Source: CAJXQU01 sp965223825 (GTDB lineage: Bacteria > Pseudomonadota > Gammaproteobacteria > CAJXQU01). From it: a stretch of DNA of 64,000 nt. Below the pieces are notes generated by a model. The model was not told the origin of the DNA. It searched no databases and worked only from the letters and a program-made list of their open reading frames with translations. Shown piece by piece: positions 1 through 6,878 of the stretch (positions are counted from its first letter, which is position 1; each line of letters begins with the position of its first letter). The stretch is taken from the NCBI GenBank assembly GCA_965223825.1, contig OZ245018.1, positions 2,852,001-2,916,000 on the forward strand. The letters are read 5' to 3'. The position numbers were made by a program, and so were the translations under genes.

Positions 1-334
1 CAACCAGCGCCATTAAGGTAAGCGCTGCAAAAACCGACGTGCCAGCCGATTCACTCAGAATAAATTGCAGTAGCATTCCGACGAACACGACCATTGATAA
101 TGTGTGATCGAGAATAGAACCGGCGGTGGTGCGTGTCGCCTTAAAAATCTCGACATAGAGAAAAATTATCCCGAGGAAAATCAATAAGTCGCCTCCCGTA
201 ACGGGCCAGATCGCCCCAGAAGGTAAGGTCAGGGAAAAAAGCACCGCGCTGATACCTCCAGTCGAGAGTAAAACAAAGAGGTTGTAAGCGCCCCAAAGGA
301 AGGCAAACAGTGGAATTGATCGGATTACAAACAT
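1..334 (-). CDS. Membrane protein of unknown function, cut by the left edge
   Basis: The minus strand is open from an ATG at 334 to the window edge (111 codons), so this is the N-terminal part of a gene continuing leftward. The translation is strongly hydrophobic, with three to four likely membrane helices around residues 8-30, 40-65, 75-95 and 98-111. A short acidic and basic patch (YVEIFKATRTTAG, about residues 70-82) separates the second and third. I do not recognise the family. It is divergent from the OmpA-like gene starting at 471, with about 135 bases between them for two promoters. Confidence 0.6.
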   Translation of the reverse strand, partial: MFVIRSIPLFAFLWGAYNLFVLLSTGGISAVLFSLTLPSGAIWPVTGGDLLIFLGIIFLYVEIFKATRTTAGSILDHTLSMVVFVGMLLQFILSESAGTSVFAALTLMALV

Positions 335-470
335 GGGATTATCCTTGTTATATGCTATTTATGTGGCTGTTTAGATGTGAGAACAGATGATGTTATATTA
401 AGGTCAGAATGCACGCTTTGAAAGTTTTCTTACACAGCATCAATTATCCGAGTCATTAGGGGAAGAAGTA

Positions 471-1241
471 ATGGGTAAAATTGCCGTCTGGTTGATCGGC
501 CTGGTGTTGCTGTCATTGATCTATGCGCTATGCGTTCATTTCCGTGTCGACAGTATTGAGTACGATCTGAAAGATCGCGCGATGGTGTCCCTGATCAAAA
601 ACGACTTGGATTGGGTGCGTGTCGCCATTGACGGACGCGATATCGTTATTGACGGTATTGCACCTGATGAAGATGCTCGTGCGCATGCAGCTCAAGTAGT
701 CGGTGCCATTTGGGGTGTTCGCGCAGTAGAAAATCGCACGGCGGTGATGCAGTCTGAAACTCCACCGATCAGACCTCGCCCCACTACCGACACACCGACG
801 TCTCCCACTCCACCAGTAGTGGCAAGACAAGCAACCGACAATCACCCAACAACGCTAACAGAGTCACCCGCGACGGCAGAAAGCTGTCAAGACAATATCA
901 ACCAATTACTCGCTGAACGCACGATTGAATTCGACACCGGTAGCAGTTTGATCAGCGAGGAAAGTTATACCTTACTCAATACGCTGATCGACTGGCTTAA
1001 AACTTGCCCCCGCGCGAGTATTGAAGTGGGCGGCCATACTGACACTGTCGGTGAAGAGCAGCGCAACCTTTCACTCAGCTTACAACGTGCAGAGGCCGTT
1101 GCGCGCCATTTACAACGCGCAGGAATTTCAGGATCGCGTCTTAGCGCAGTCGGTTACGGCTCGGCTGCACCAATCGAAAGCAACGACACTGAGCAAGGCC
1201 GAAAACGAAACCGACGAATTGAATTGCAGATTAATCGCTAA
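471..1241 (+). CDS. BON-OmpA envelope protein
   Basis: A 256-residue protein with an N-terminal membrane helix (residues 4-22), a BON-like segment (about 45-93, ending WGVRAVENRTAV), a Pro/Thr-rich linker (95-135) and a C-terminal OmpA domain (about 140-256). The OmpA domain has the peptidoglycan-binding signature GGHTDTVGEEQRNLSLS and a C-terminal GRKRNRRIE. The family binds peptidoglycan non-covalently; the uncleaved-looking helix suggests anchoring in the inner membrane, as in BON-OmpA proteins such as ArfA. The ATG follows a GGGGAAG ribosome site. The next gene starts 23 bases downstream, so the two are probably co-transcribed. Confidence 0.85.
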   Translation: MGKIAVWLIGLVLLSLIYALCVHFRVDSIEYDLKDRAMVSLIKNDLDWVRVAIDGRDIVIDGIAPDEDARAHAAQVVGAIWGVRAVENRTAVMQSETPPIRPRPTTDTPTSPTPPVVARQATDNHPTTLTESPATAESCQDNINQLLAERTIEFDTGSSLISEESYTLLNTLIDWLKTCPRASIEVGGHTDTVGEEQRNLSLSLQRAEAVARHLQRAGISGSRLSAVGYGSAAPIESNDTEQGRKRNRRIELQINR

Positions 1242-1264
1242 GTTATAGTTATCGAGGCAACATC

Positions 1265-1963
1265 ATGGGCTATTTGCTAACACAAATTTTATTGTTCTTA
1301 ATCTTGGCGTCCGTTATCGGTTTTTTTGTCGGCTGGGTGACACGCGGGTTTGGGTTTGAATCTCGCCTGATCAGTTCAGAAAACCAGTGGCGGGCAAAAC
1401 ATCACGTCCTGCAGGGCGAGAATCATCGGCTACAAAGCGAACTGAAATACAGCAAAGACGAACTCCAACGCGTAACAAAAGAAGTACCCGTCAAGCGAAA
1501 TACAGATTCGCTGCCACTCATGTCCACCACGATCGGCACAGCATTACGGTCTGGCGAAAGTGATGTCACTGTTCCGCCAGCACCGAAATCAAGGCTTGAA
1601 CAGACACTCGAATCAACAGCGAAAGAAAAAACGGATGTATTGGCGAAAAGCCATCCGTTAGAACGGCTGCGATCAAAGCTTTCTCAAATCGAAGATGAAG
1701 AAGAGCAGGCAAATAGCATTGGCCGACCACCGGCACCGATTGAGAAACCAACTGGTGATGTTGACGATCTACAAAAAATCAGTGGTATTGGGCCAAAGAT
1801 CGAAAGTACTTTGCACGATTTAGGGATTTTCCACTTTAAACAGATTGCTGAATTTGATCAGGACAATATCAAATGGATCAGCGAGCACCTGAATTTTAAG
1901 GGCCGAATTGAACGAGAAAAATGGGTGGAACAAGCAAAACAGATTATTACCAAAGACGTATAA
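1265..1963 (+). CDS. Membrane-anchored helix-hairpin-helix protein
   Basis: A 232-residue protein with one N-terminal membrane helix (residues 5-27), a charged, partly coiled-coil middle (35-160) and a C-terminal domain (about 165-230) containing LQKISGIGPKIESTLHDLGI. That segment is the helix-hairpin-helix type described as 'predicted 5-prime DNA nuclease, flap endonuclease-like' (COG3743). The same fold is often found at the ends of non-nuclease proteins, so DNA binding is not established. An ATCGAGGC site precedes the ATG. It follows the OmpA-like gene closely and may form an envelope operon with it. Confidence 0.75.
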   Translation: MGYLLTQILLFLILASVIGFFVGWVTRGFGFESRLISSENQWRAKHHVLQGENHRLQSELKYSKDELQRVTKEVPVKRNTDSLPLMSTTIGTALRSGESDVTVPPAPKSRLEQTLESTAKEKTDVLAKSHPLERLRSKLSQIEDEEEQANSIGRPPAPIEKPTGDVDDLQKISGIGPKIESTLHDLGIFHFKQIAEFDQDNIKWISEHLNFKGRIEREKWVEQAKQIITKDV

Positions 1964-2377
1964 CAGTCAGTAGCGAAACTGGAACTAAATTGGTGCGACG
2001 ACTCATTAACACCCCAAGCGGTGAATGATAAAAATAGGCCCGCTTAACAAGAAAGAACCAGAGACAATACCTGAAGTCGCAGCCAAGAATATGAGGTCAA
2101 TAATTCTGTGAAACTGCCAAGAGTAATGTCGCCCGTCAATCCGTCTTCGAACCGCTCATAAATCTATTTACGGCCTACAGAACAGAACGCCCCTGGTTAG
2201 TAACTCGAGGGCGTTCGTTGTGTTATGGGCAAAAATCAAACTGGCTAACCGCCTTGAACCATCGCAGCCTATGGGGAAGAATTCAAAATCAAGCTGCCAC
2301 CCCACTGATACTCCAATTCTTCACTGGTGAATTTACTTTTCATGCTCACGTGTCACGCCGCCAACACAGGCCGAGCG
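1964..2377. other. Non-coding stretch between the envelope genes and the integron
   Basis: About 410 bases with no convincing gene on either strand. It contains a hairpin at 2185-2216 (8-bp arms GAACGCCC and GGGCGTTC). On the minus strand this is flanked by TAACACAA, so it could be a terminator for the genes at 471-1963 or a decayed attC beyond the last recognisable cassette. I see nothing else. Confidence 0.5.
2185..2216. terminator. Hairpin, possible terminator or decayed attC
   Basis: Perfect 8-bp arms (2185-2192 and 2209-2216) around a 16-base loop. There is no clear T-run on the plus strand, which weakens the terminator reading. Confidence 0.35.
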
Positions 2378-2438
2378 ATAACGAGGTCCAGCCCAATGCG
2401 TCCTTTTGCATTGGGCTATTGTGCTTGGCTTTGTTATG
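2378..2438 (-). repeat. attC: attC site of cassette 3 (diverged)
   Basis: On the minus strand the site runs from ATAACAAAGCC to CTCGTTATC. It has a perfect 10-bp inner stem (AGCCCAATGC with GCATTGGGCT) around an 8-base loop. The outer parts pair poorly compared with the other two sites, apart from AAC with GTT. It lies just past the cassette 3 stop codon and ends the recognisable array. Confidence 0.65.
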
Positions 2439-2441
2439 CAT

Positions 2442-2843
2442 TTAGTTTTGGCCCATGTTCTCGAGCACTTTATTATTAAGATCTATAAAGTCTTGAACCA
2501 ATTTATCACAGACTGACTTTTCAGCACCGCACCTAGCACTGGTATCAATATAAATTGAACCATCTTTTTCAATTACTTCGCGCTTAACATATGAGGGATG
2601 AGCTGGATGACCTTCGGGAGTGAAGCTCCAAAGTGTATGCCCTGAATCAGAAGTTACGATGGTCCAGCCTCTATCCATGCGAACCTTCATGTTGGGATTA
2701 GACTTCAGTCTGCCGAGCATTTCGCCAACCGCCTCTCCGTCTTTGCTATAACCTTGATATCCAAGGCCATCATCCTTACTAACTGAAGTAGTACACCCAA
2801 TCAATGCAATAGATAAAACAGCTATGAATGTTATTCTTTGCAC
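2442..2843 (-). CDS. Integron cassette 3: small lipoprotein of unknown function
   Basis: A 133-residue protein with a lipoprotein signal (hydrophobic residues 4-17, lipobox LIGC). I chose the GTG at 2843 because AAAGGAGGT sits just upstream; the longer reading from 2885 would run through the attC site. The mature part is polar, with FTPEGHPAHPSYVKR in the middle and three more cysteines. I recognise no domain. It is the last gene of the array; its ribosome site lies directly after the attC core GTTATG, as expected for a compact cassette. Export to the outer or inner membrane face is inferred from the lipobox. Confidence 0.75.
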   Translation of the reverse strand: MQRITFIAVLSIALIGCTTSVSKDDGLGYQGYSKDGEAVGEMLGRLKSNPNMKVRMDRGWTIVTSDSGHTLWSFTPEGHPAHPSYVKREVIEKDGSIYIDTSARCGAEKSVCDKLVQDFIDLNNKVLENMGQN

Positions 2844-2858
2844 GAAACCTCCTTTATG

Positions 2859-2974
2859 CATAACGCCCGGCTCACCAGCGCCCAAACCGGAGAGGCTTTT
2901 GTGGCAAAGTGTAGCGCAGCGAAATCCACAAAAGCAGCGTAGGTTTGGGCGTCTGCGTGGAGCCGTTTGTTATG
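2859..2974 (-). repeat. attC: attC site between cassettes 2 and 3
   Basis: A 116-base imperfect inverted repeat. Read on the minus strand it starts CATAACAAACGGCTC and ends GAGCCGGGCGTTATG, with inner arms GCCCAAACC and GGTTTGGGC and a central segment (AAAGC...GCTTTT) that can also pair. The arms differ by unpaired bases, as in functional attC sites. The stop codon of the cassette 2 gene (2970-2972) lies inside the TAACAA end. Confidence 0.85.
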
Positions 2975-3467
2975 TGCCTTTTTGCGTTTTTACAAAAGCG
3001 ATGAATTCAAGATCATCACCAGTGAAAGGTGTGAAATGGCCGCCATTTTTAGAGTAATTTCCTTCTGAAACATGTTGCTTTGTATATGAAATTAACTTAC
3101 TTAAACAATCACTTTCGTCTGTGCAGTTTAGATTAAACATACTCATTAGGTCTGTGGTAAAAGCCAAAGAGGTTAAACCTCTTTTCGATTTTAAAAATGA
3201 CTTTATTGATACTTTGTGTATCTCTGATAGTGCCTTAACTGACGCGACCGGCTCATTGATATTCCCGCACCATCTTACTTCGCAGTCATATCCGTTGAAT
3301 GGATTTTCGATGATCGTTTGAAACACATTTGCAATGAGTGATTCATTTGGCCTTTTGCCGGTGTCATTTGATATGGCTGCAACTAGAAAAGGAAAAGTTA
3401 AACCGTACTCACCTCTCCCCGTTAGTCTCCACTGCTCAATTAACCTAAACCAAAATGGCTTTTCCAT
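2970..3467 (-). CDS. Integron cassette 2: unknown protein
   Basis: A 165-residue, apparently cytoplasmic protein without signal peptide or membrane helix. It begins MEKPFWFRLIEQWRLTGRG and has scattered cysteines (CEVRWCGN near residues 62-69; one near 115 and one near 121). I do not recognise a domain. The start at 3467 is preceded by an AGAGAG purine run. Its TAA stop is embedded in the following attC site, the standard cassette arrangement. Codon use is more A+T rich than in the flanking chromosome. No function is assigned. Confidence 0.72.
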   Translation of the reverse strand: MEKPFWFRLIEQWRLTGRGEYGLTFPFLVAAISNDTGKRPNESLIANVFQTIIENPFNGYDCEVRWCGNINEPVASVKALSEIHKVSIKSFLKSKRGLTSLAFTTDLMSMFNLNCTDESDCLSKLISYTKQHVSEGNYSKNGGHFTPFTGDDLEFIAFVKTQKGT

Positions 3468-3493
3468 ATATTCTCTCTTTTTCGCAGCTCACA

Positions 3494-3607
3494 CATAACG
3501 CCGTTATAACCTGCATTTTGGGTGGAGTGTAGTACTGTGCAACAATGAGCGAAGCGAATGCACAGAACGAAGCGTAGCCCAAAATGTCAGGTTTATAACT
3601 TTGTTAT
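3494..3607 (-). repeat. attC: attC site between cassettes 1 and 2
   Basis: A 114-base imperfect inverted repeat. On the minus strand it begins CATAACAAAGTTATAAACCTG and ends CAGGTTATAACGGCGTTATG. Inner arms are CATTTTGGG and CCCAAAATG, with an extra unpaired base beside them. Length and termini resemble Vibrio VCR sites. Confidence 0.87.
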
Positions 3608-3615
3608 GTGACACG

Positions 3616-3885
3616 CTACTTTACCATATATTTTTTAATTCGTGCTGACACCCCGATTAAACAAGCACCAACAACTAAGAATGCAACACCGACATAAATA
3701 GAGTTTACACCACCTTCTGTAGGTACTATTTTATAAAACTGATGCTTGCCACCTATTGATCCACTACCGCCAAAATTAACTCCGCCTACAGGTAGAAGAT
3801 CACTACCAAAAGCTATCAAGGCTACGAAAATTGAAATAACCCCGAAAACTTTTAAGACTATTGCCAGTAATTTCATTATCACCAT
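3616..3885 (-). CDS. Integron cassette 1: small two-helix membrane protein
   Basis: An 89-residue protein, with an alternative start at 3876 that removes three residues and is better supported by GGTGATA just upstream. Two hydrophobic helices (about residues 6-28 and 63-80) flank a Gly-rich loop (GGVNFGGSGSIGGKH). The C-terminus is basic (SARIKKYMVK). I recognise no family. It is the attI-proximal cassette and so, in a working integron, the most strongly expressed. Small membrane proteins of unknown role are common in cassettes. Confidence 0.72.
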   Translation of the reverse strand: MVIMKLLAIVLKVFGVISIFVALIAFGSDLLPVGGVNFGGSGSIGGKHQFYKIVPTEGGVNSIYVGVAFLVVGACLIGVSARIKKYMVK

Positions 3886-3920
3886 TCATACAATTAAGTA
3901 ATATTTATGACCGAAGATGC

Positions 3921-3933
3921 CACATAACAATTG
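3921..3933 (-). other. attI: attI-side recombination junction
   Basis: Minus-strand core GTTATG (3928-3923) preceded by CAAT. It has the same GTTATG form as the attC ends and lies at the left edge of the region upstream of intI, so it marks the boundary between attI and cassette 1. Only five bases separate it from the 12-bp repeat at 3934. Confidence 0.55.
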
Positions 3934-4097
3934 TTTAGAGGACACTTTGTCCGATAAGAATATATAGCTTACCAAACAAAACTATAGGTAATTTGCCTTA
4001 GTTTCAGTTACATACGTTAACTATTGATAATTCCTAAAATATATCAAAGGTGTCCACTTCGCTGTTTTCTATAGCCAATAATAGGGTGTCCTCTAAA
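3934..4097. repeat. 164-bp segment bounded by 12-bp inverted repeats
   Basis: TTTAGAGGACAC at 3934-3945 and its exact reverse complement at 4086-4097 enclose an A+T-rich, non-coding segment. It looks like a MITE or a relic of an insertion sequence. I see no clear target-site duplication. It lies in the attI/intI upstream region and so may interrupt attI and the promoters there. Confidence 0.55.
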
Positions 4098-4214
4098 TGA
4101 TACGTTTATTAAAGCATGACAATTAAGCTCTAAATATCAATACGATGCATGATTGTCGTAAAATCGTCATAGTAGACATGTTTTAACATTGGTTATCTCA
4201 AGGAGGAGATAAAA

Positions 4215-5254
4215 ATGAATCAAACCCCACCTAAACTGCTCGATCAGGTCAGACAAAAAGTTCGCTTTCTTCACTATTCACGTAAAACAGAAGTCGCTTA
4301 TGTGCATTGGATTAAGCGCTTTATCTTTTTTAATAATAAGCGCCACCCTAAAGATATGGGCGAGGTTGAAATCTCCAGCTTTTTAAGCTAACTGGCGAAC
4401 CGTGAAAATGTTGCTGCTTCTACACAAAATCAGGCATTGTCTGCCATTGTTTTTCTTTACAAGAAGGTATTACGTATGGACGTTGATACGCTTCCTGAAT
4501 TCCAATACGCCAAAAGACCCAAACGTTTACCCGTTGTGCTGACTCAACTAGAGACTAAACGTGTTTTTCAACATCTTAATGAACCATATTCAATAATGGT
4601 TGGTTTGATGTATGGAGCAGGTTTAAGACTTAGCGAGTGTTTAAGCTTGCGGGTTCTCGATATTGATTTTGAACGTTTAGAAATTACGGTGCGTCATGGC
4701 AAAGGAAATAAAGACAGACGTACACTTTTGCCAGAGTTTATTTTGCCTAGTCTGAAAGAAGCTGTCGCAAAAACTGAGCTATATTTTAAATGTGACCAAA
4801 ATATGGGAATAGATCATGTTCATTTACCGAATGCATTAAGTAAAAAATATTCGAATGCAGGGAAGCAGTTAAAGTGGCAGTATGTTTTTCGCTGCCGCGA
4901 AGACATCGAAAGACCCTGTTACAGGAAGAACAGGACGCCACCATATTCACACTAAGTCAGTATCAAGAGTAATCAGTTCTGCCGTCAGAAAAGCCGGTAT
5001 TATGAAACATGTGACAGCGCATGTTTTTCGCCATTCCTTTGCGACACACTTATTAGAGTACGGCTATGACATACGCACAGTTCAAGAATTGATGGGGCAT
5101 GCAAATGTCAACAAATCATGATTGTCTCTACCGGCGTCCTGCCTCCCGTGACACTTGTACATCCTGAACGTCGTATACGCATGTGCTGAACAAAGGTGGC
5201 TTGAGTGTTCGTAGTCCAATTGACAGTTTGAAATTCTGTTTAAGGCAAAGGTGA
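4215..5254 (+). pseudogene. intI: Integron integrase, disrupted
   Basis: A start ATG at 4215 behind AGGAGGAG opens a tyrosine recombinase resembling IntI. Recognisable parts are the N-terminal SAM-like domain (SRKTEVAYVHWIKRFI), the first catalytic Arg (YGAGLRLSECL), the IntI-specific insert (LPNALSKKYSNAGKQLKWQY), HVFRHSFATHLLEYGYDIRT, and the tail YTHVLNKGGLSVRSPID with the catalytic Tyr codon at 5174. Three lesions break it: an in-frame TAA at 4389-4391, a one-base frame change at the T-run near 4886-4890, and about 50 extra bases at 5124-5173 that separate the Tyr from the rest, plus a base missing just before. It is almost certainly non-functional. Orientation is opposite to the cassettes, as normal for intI. 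Confidence 0.9.
5124..5173. repeat. Approximately 50-bp insertion in intI
   Basis: Relative to the expected reading (GHANVN, then four residues, then YTHVLN) the gene contains an extra GC-rich block beginning GTCTCTACCGGCGTCC and ending CATCCTGAACGTCG. Its two ends are weakly inverted-repeat-like, so it may be a REP-like dispersed repeat. I see no second copy in this window. Confidence 0.45.
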
Positions 5255-5350
5255 TTTGCGAAGTTCGATTGACGAGTGACATTTAACCCAAGCAGTAACA
5301 CAAAATTAACGACACTCTCTCAGTATCCGATTAGAACTAACTTTAGTGAT

Positions 5351-5386
5351 TAAAAATACCCCGAGCTAAGATTGCATAGCCCGGGG
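5351..5386 (-). terminator. Terminator of mscL
   Basis: Ten-bp arms (CCCCGAGCTA at 5359-5368 with TAGCCCGGGG at 5377-5386, one mismatch), followed on the minus strand by TATTTTTA. It lies 10 bases past the mscL stop. Confidence 0.8.
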
Positions 5387-5395
5387 TGAGGGACT

Positions 5396-5812
5396 CTATT
5401 TTTTCAATGCGTCACGAATTTCACGTAACAAAACCACATCTTCAGACGGTTCTGCTGGTGCTTCTTCGACTTCTTCTTTCTTACTCAGGTTATTCATCGC
5501 ACGGATCATCATAAAAATCGCGAAAGCAATAATCAGAAAATCAATCGCAGATTGGATGAAAGCGCCGTAATTCAGCGTGGCAGCGCCAGCCTCTTGCGCT
5601 GCTGCAAGCGTCGCGAAATCACCATCACCCAAATTGATAAAGAGATTACTGAAATCAACCCCGCCCATTAACTTGCCCACAACGGGCATGATCATATCGT
5701 TCACTAAAGACGTAATAATCTTGCCAAACGCACCGCCAATAATGATACCAACGGCCATATCCATCACATTGCCTCTCATGGCAAACTCTTTAAATTCACT
5801 CACCATACCCAT
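5396..5812 (-). CDS. mscL: Large-conductance mechanosensitive channel
   Basis: A 138-residue MscL. The N-terminal amphipathic helix and first membrane helix carry the family signature (VSEFKEFAMRGNVMDMAVGI, then IIIGGAFGKIITSLV). A periplasmic loop (about residues 50-75) precedes the second helix (FIQSAIDFLIIAFAIFMMIR), and an acidic stretch (KKEEVEEAPAEPSED) leads to the C-terminal helical bundle. MscL forms a pentameric inner-membrane pore that opens on osmotic down-shock. Length is typical. The start at 5812 follows GAGGGGTAGG; an internal ATG two codons on is the alternative. Confidence 0.97.
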   Translation of the reverse strand: MGMVSEFKEFAMRGNVMDMAVGIIIGGAFGKIITSLVNDMIMPVVGKLMGGVDFSNLFINLGDGDFATLAAAQEAGAATLNYGAFIQSAIDFLIIAFAIFMMIRAMNNLSKKEEVEEAPAEPSEDVVLLREIRDALKK

Positions 5813-5882
5813 GGTCCTACCCCTCTTATTAATTGTTTGATCAAGTTTGAAAAATGTTGTTTTAAAACGAGTGACAAATCTA

Positions 5883-6665
5883 CTACTGACTAAAGACTCG
5901 TTTCAAGAGTTCTGTGGTTCGCTTAACGGGATTTTGACGAATTGCGGCTTCTTCGACCGCGAGATAATGAAATATTCCACCCATTGCCTTATCCACCACA
6001 TACTCATTTAGGTTTGCTTTCGCATCTGGTACAAAAGGAATATTCTCGTATTCCGCCATAACAGAGTCATATTGTTTGACAGCACCCACCTTTGCAAGAC
6101 TATCTCCAACAATGGGGGTCATTTCTTTTGCTAACGGCGCAGACATTTTCGATTGAAAATAACGCGTAGCAGAATCATTCGGACCGTTCAATATTCCACG
6201 CGCATCATCTAATGTCATTTGCTTGATCGCATCGGTAAACAGAGATTTTGCTTTGGGTGTGGCCACCTCTGCCGCCGCATTTAGTTTTAATTCCAGATCT
6301 TGCAACATGCCGTCCATGCCCACGAGCTTCAATGCGGATTTTACTTTATTCAAGCTTTCGGGTAACGGGATATAAATATTGGAATCGTTACTGAAACCAC
6401 CACTTTTCCCGAGTTGGCTAACGACATTGCCTGATCCGATCGTTAATGCCTGCTTCAAAGCGGATGCAATATCCCCATTTGAAAGATTTGCCCCAGCATT
6501 ACTCGAATTTGAATTCGAACTTTGGCTTTTTGCTCCTTCAAGTAAATCTTTACCAATACCTGACCAATCAACCGCTAAGCTGGGCGCGGTCACAAATGTG
6601 CACATAAAAACAACAATCTTTAAGTTTATGTTGCCTTTTAACAACAAATCGATCGAGTTTCGCAT
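5883..6665 (-). CDS. DUF4197 secreted protein
   Basis: A 260-residue protein with a Sec-type signal peptide (about residues 14-32, ending TAPSLAVD), a Ser/Asn-rich linker (SQSSNSNSSNAG) and a long helical domain of the DUF4197 type (about 60-258). Family traits include IYIPLPESLNKVKSALKLVG, TLDDARGILNGPNDSATRYF and a C-terminal VDKAMGGIFHYLAVEEAAIR. The biochemical role of this family is unknown. The 71-base gap to mscL and the lack of a shared operon signal suggest an independent transcript. Confidence 0.87.
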   Translation of the reverse strand: MRNSIDLLLKGNINLKIVVFMCTFVTAPSLAVDWSGIGKDLLEGAKSQSSNSNSSNAGANLSNGDIASALKQALTIGSGNVVSQLGKSGGFSNDSNIYIPLPESLNKVKSALKLVGMDGMLQDLELKLNAAAEVATPKAKSLFTDAIKQMTLDDARGILNGPNDSATRYFQSKMSAPLAKEMTPIVGDSLAKVGAVKQYDSVMAEYENIPFVPDAKANLNEYVVDKAMGGIFHYLAVEEAAIRQNPVKRTTELLKRVFSQ

Positions 6666-6878
6666 GATCTTACCTCCCTTTCCTGTTTGAAAAAATTATC
6701 AAGAAATAACCTTATGTTGTTAGATTTTCTTGATGATAACTAACAATATCGCTACTATAAATGCAGGAGGATGTCATGTCATTTTTTTGTCGTGAAATCC
6801 TGCTAAAGGGAGGAGTATATTGAATTATCGAAATGCCCTACCAGTATGTATTTTATTTACAACATAGGAATATCTTTT

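Larger units (their letters stand above)
2378..5254. mobile_element. Small integron: three cassettes and a broken integrase
   Basis: The layout is that of an integron. A tyrosine recombinase of the IntI type reads rightward from 4215. On its 5-prime side three genes read leftward, each followed by an imperfect inverted repeat of attC form (3494-3607, 2859-2974, 2378-2438). On the minus strand the first two repeats run from TAACAAA to GGCGTTATG, the same termini as Vibrio cholerae repeats. The genes lack relatives I recognise, as is usual for cassettes. The stretch is visibly richer in A+T and poorer in GATC than the flanks. Because the integrase is disrupted, the array is probably frozen unless an integrase acts in trans. 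Confidence 0.88.

Noticed and set aside
2218..2445. 75-codon plus-strand open frame over the array end
   Set aside because: It overlaps the attC3 hairpin, has no ribosome site and its translation is not protein-like.
2844..2885. Longer N-terminus for the cassette 3 lipoprotein
   Set aside because: It would be translated from inside the attC site and would push the signal peptide away from the start; the GTG at 2843 has a perfect ribosome site.
4882..5121. Stand-alone 79-residue phage-integrase-like gene
   Set aside because: It is the continuation of the broken intI in another frame, not an independent gene.
5082..5282. 66-codon minus-strand frame over the intI end
   Set aside because: It is antisense to the recognisable intI C-terminus.
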